Part shown: piece after piece, positions 63,561 through 64,000 of the stretch
How positions within the stretch are numbered: the first letter of the stretch is position 1
Layout: every line of letters begins with the position of its first letter
Origin: Paraburkholderia aspalathi
GTDB taxonomy: Bacteria; Pseudomonadota; Gammaproteobacteria; Burkholderiales; Burkholderiaceae
Assembly (NCBI RefSeq): GCF_900116445.1
Contig: NZ_FPBH01000001.1
Location: forward strand, 248,001-312,000
DNA: 64,000 nt
Direction: 5' to 3'
Notes under the pieces: generated by a model
Seen by the model: only the letters and a program-made list of their open reading frames with translations
What the model was told of the DNA's origin: nothing
Database searches by the model: none
Made by a program: the position numbers and the translations under genes

Positions 63561-64000
63561 ATGAACGATTTTGCATTGCCGGTCACGCAGCAGGCGCTGG
63601 CACACGAGGCGCTGGCGTACTGCACCGTCCAGCCGGTGATTCTCGCGGGTGGCTCGGGCACGCGGCTATGGCCGCTGTCGCGCGAGCAAAGCCCCAAACA
63701 ACTGATCAGCCTGTTCGGTGACGAGTCGCTGCTCGAATCGACAGTGCATCGGCTAGACCGTCTGTTTGCGCGGGAGCCCAACACGCACGCTGCACCGCGT
63801 TTCGAGCGGGCGGCGCCCATTGTCGTGTGCGGCGCCGAACTGCGCCTCGCGACCGTCGAACGGCTCGAGCGGTGCGACGGTGGGCCTCGCCTCCTGCTTG
63901 AACCTTCGCCGCGTAATACCGCGCCCGCGCTGACGCTCGCCGCGCTCGCCGCGCAAGCCGATATGCCGGACGGCCCGGACCCCGTGCTCATCGTGATGCC
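63561..64000 (+). CDS. manC: Mannose-1-phosphate guanylyltransferase (3' end outside window)
   Basis: ATG 63561 with GGGAGAG upstream; 146 codons are visible. The nucleotidyltransferase signature VQPVILAGGSGTRLWPLSRE is followed by SPKQLISLFGDESLLE, then RAAPIVVCGAELRLATVE and RLLLEPSPRNTAPALTLAAL, all as in the ManC/AlgA/XanB family. It makes GDP-mannose from mannose-1-phosphate and GTP; the bifunctional form also has a C-terminal phosphomannose isomerase, which cannot be seen here. It supplies the precursor for the GT4 mannosyltransferases of this EPS locus and corresponds to bceA in cepacian clusters. Confidence 0.95.
   Translation, partial: MNDFALPVTQQALAHEALAYCTVQPVILAGGSGTRLWPLSREQSPKQLISLFGDESLLESTVHRLDRLFAREPNTHAAPRFERAAPIVVCGAELRLATVERLERCDGGPRLLLEPSPRNTAPALTLAALAAQADMPDGPDPVLIVM

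Noticed and set aside
1..64000. CRISPR array, phage or plasmid origin
   Set aside because: No regularly spaced direct repeats, cas genes, phage structural genes or replication genes were seen.

Overview
The window looks like a chromosome segment of a Burkholderia sensu lato species, most likely Paraburkholderia. The evidence is the high GC content, a Burkholderia-type 16-strand porin, the housekeeping order rnr-rlmB-rpiA next to two tRNA-Leu(CAG) genes, and a cepacian-like exopolysaccharide (EPS) locus. The assignment is from recognised gene families only; no database search was possible.

Layout. (1) 1-2540: a TetR-type repressor (cut by the window edge) divergent from a quinone oxidoreductase and an SDR, with a clear operator/promoter. 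(2) 2540-12950: an accessory block bounded on the left by a broken 3' fragment of tRNA-Leu with its terminator and on the right by intact tRNA-Leu(CAG). It starts with truncated GntR and enoyl-CoA-hydratase remnants. It then carries a DctB/DctD-like two-component pair, a near-perfect sigma-54 promoter, a porin, and four exported-protein genes (beta-propeller, ModA-like binding protein, FAH-family protein, alpha/beta hydrolase). (3) 12950-17930: core genes: two tRNA-Leu, rnr, rlmB, rpiA. (4) 17930-19130: a gene-poor stretch with a HigA-like antitoxin. (5) 19700-43910: an EPS locus with a phosphoglycosyl transferase, Wza, Wzc, glycosyl hydrolase, several GT4 and GT2 glycosyltransferases, Wzy, Wzx, two acyltransferases and two related JmjC/cupin-like proteins. 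Several of its transcription units share a repeated ~60-bp upstream element. (6) 43950-58790: a biosynthetic gene cluster on the minus strand: Sfp-type PPTase, a 3315-aa NRPS-PKS megasynthase, a C-TE didomain protein and an exported hydrolase. (7) 58970-60660: a decay zone with an IS3 transposase remnant, an AT-rich glycosyltransferase and a group II intron maturase remnant. (8) 60820-64000: a Crp/Fnr regulator, an ElaA-like acetyltransferase and the start of a mannose-1-phosphate guanylyltransferase gene, which would supply GDP-mannose for the EPS.

Most interesting system: the assembly line A-T-KS-AT-ACP-aminotransferase-C-A-T plus a stand-alone C-TE. The second A domain has a textbook glycine code and the first a valine-like code. 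The aminotransferase would aminate the beta-keto group made by the PKS module. The product would therefore be built from an aliphatic amino acid, one malonate and glycine, with a vicinal diamine in the middle. The terminal protein is unusual: its C domain has HSxxxDG instead of HHxxxDG, and its thioesterase has cysteine in place of the nucleophilic serine (GHCVLG). It is embedded in an EPS locus, and a 40-bp sequence upstream of the megasynthase recurs upstream of EPS genes, which suggests shared control.
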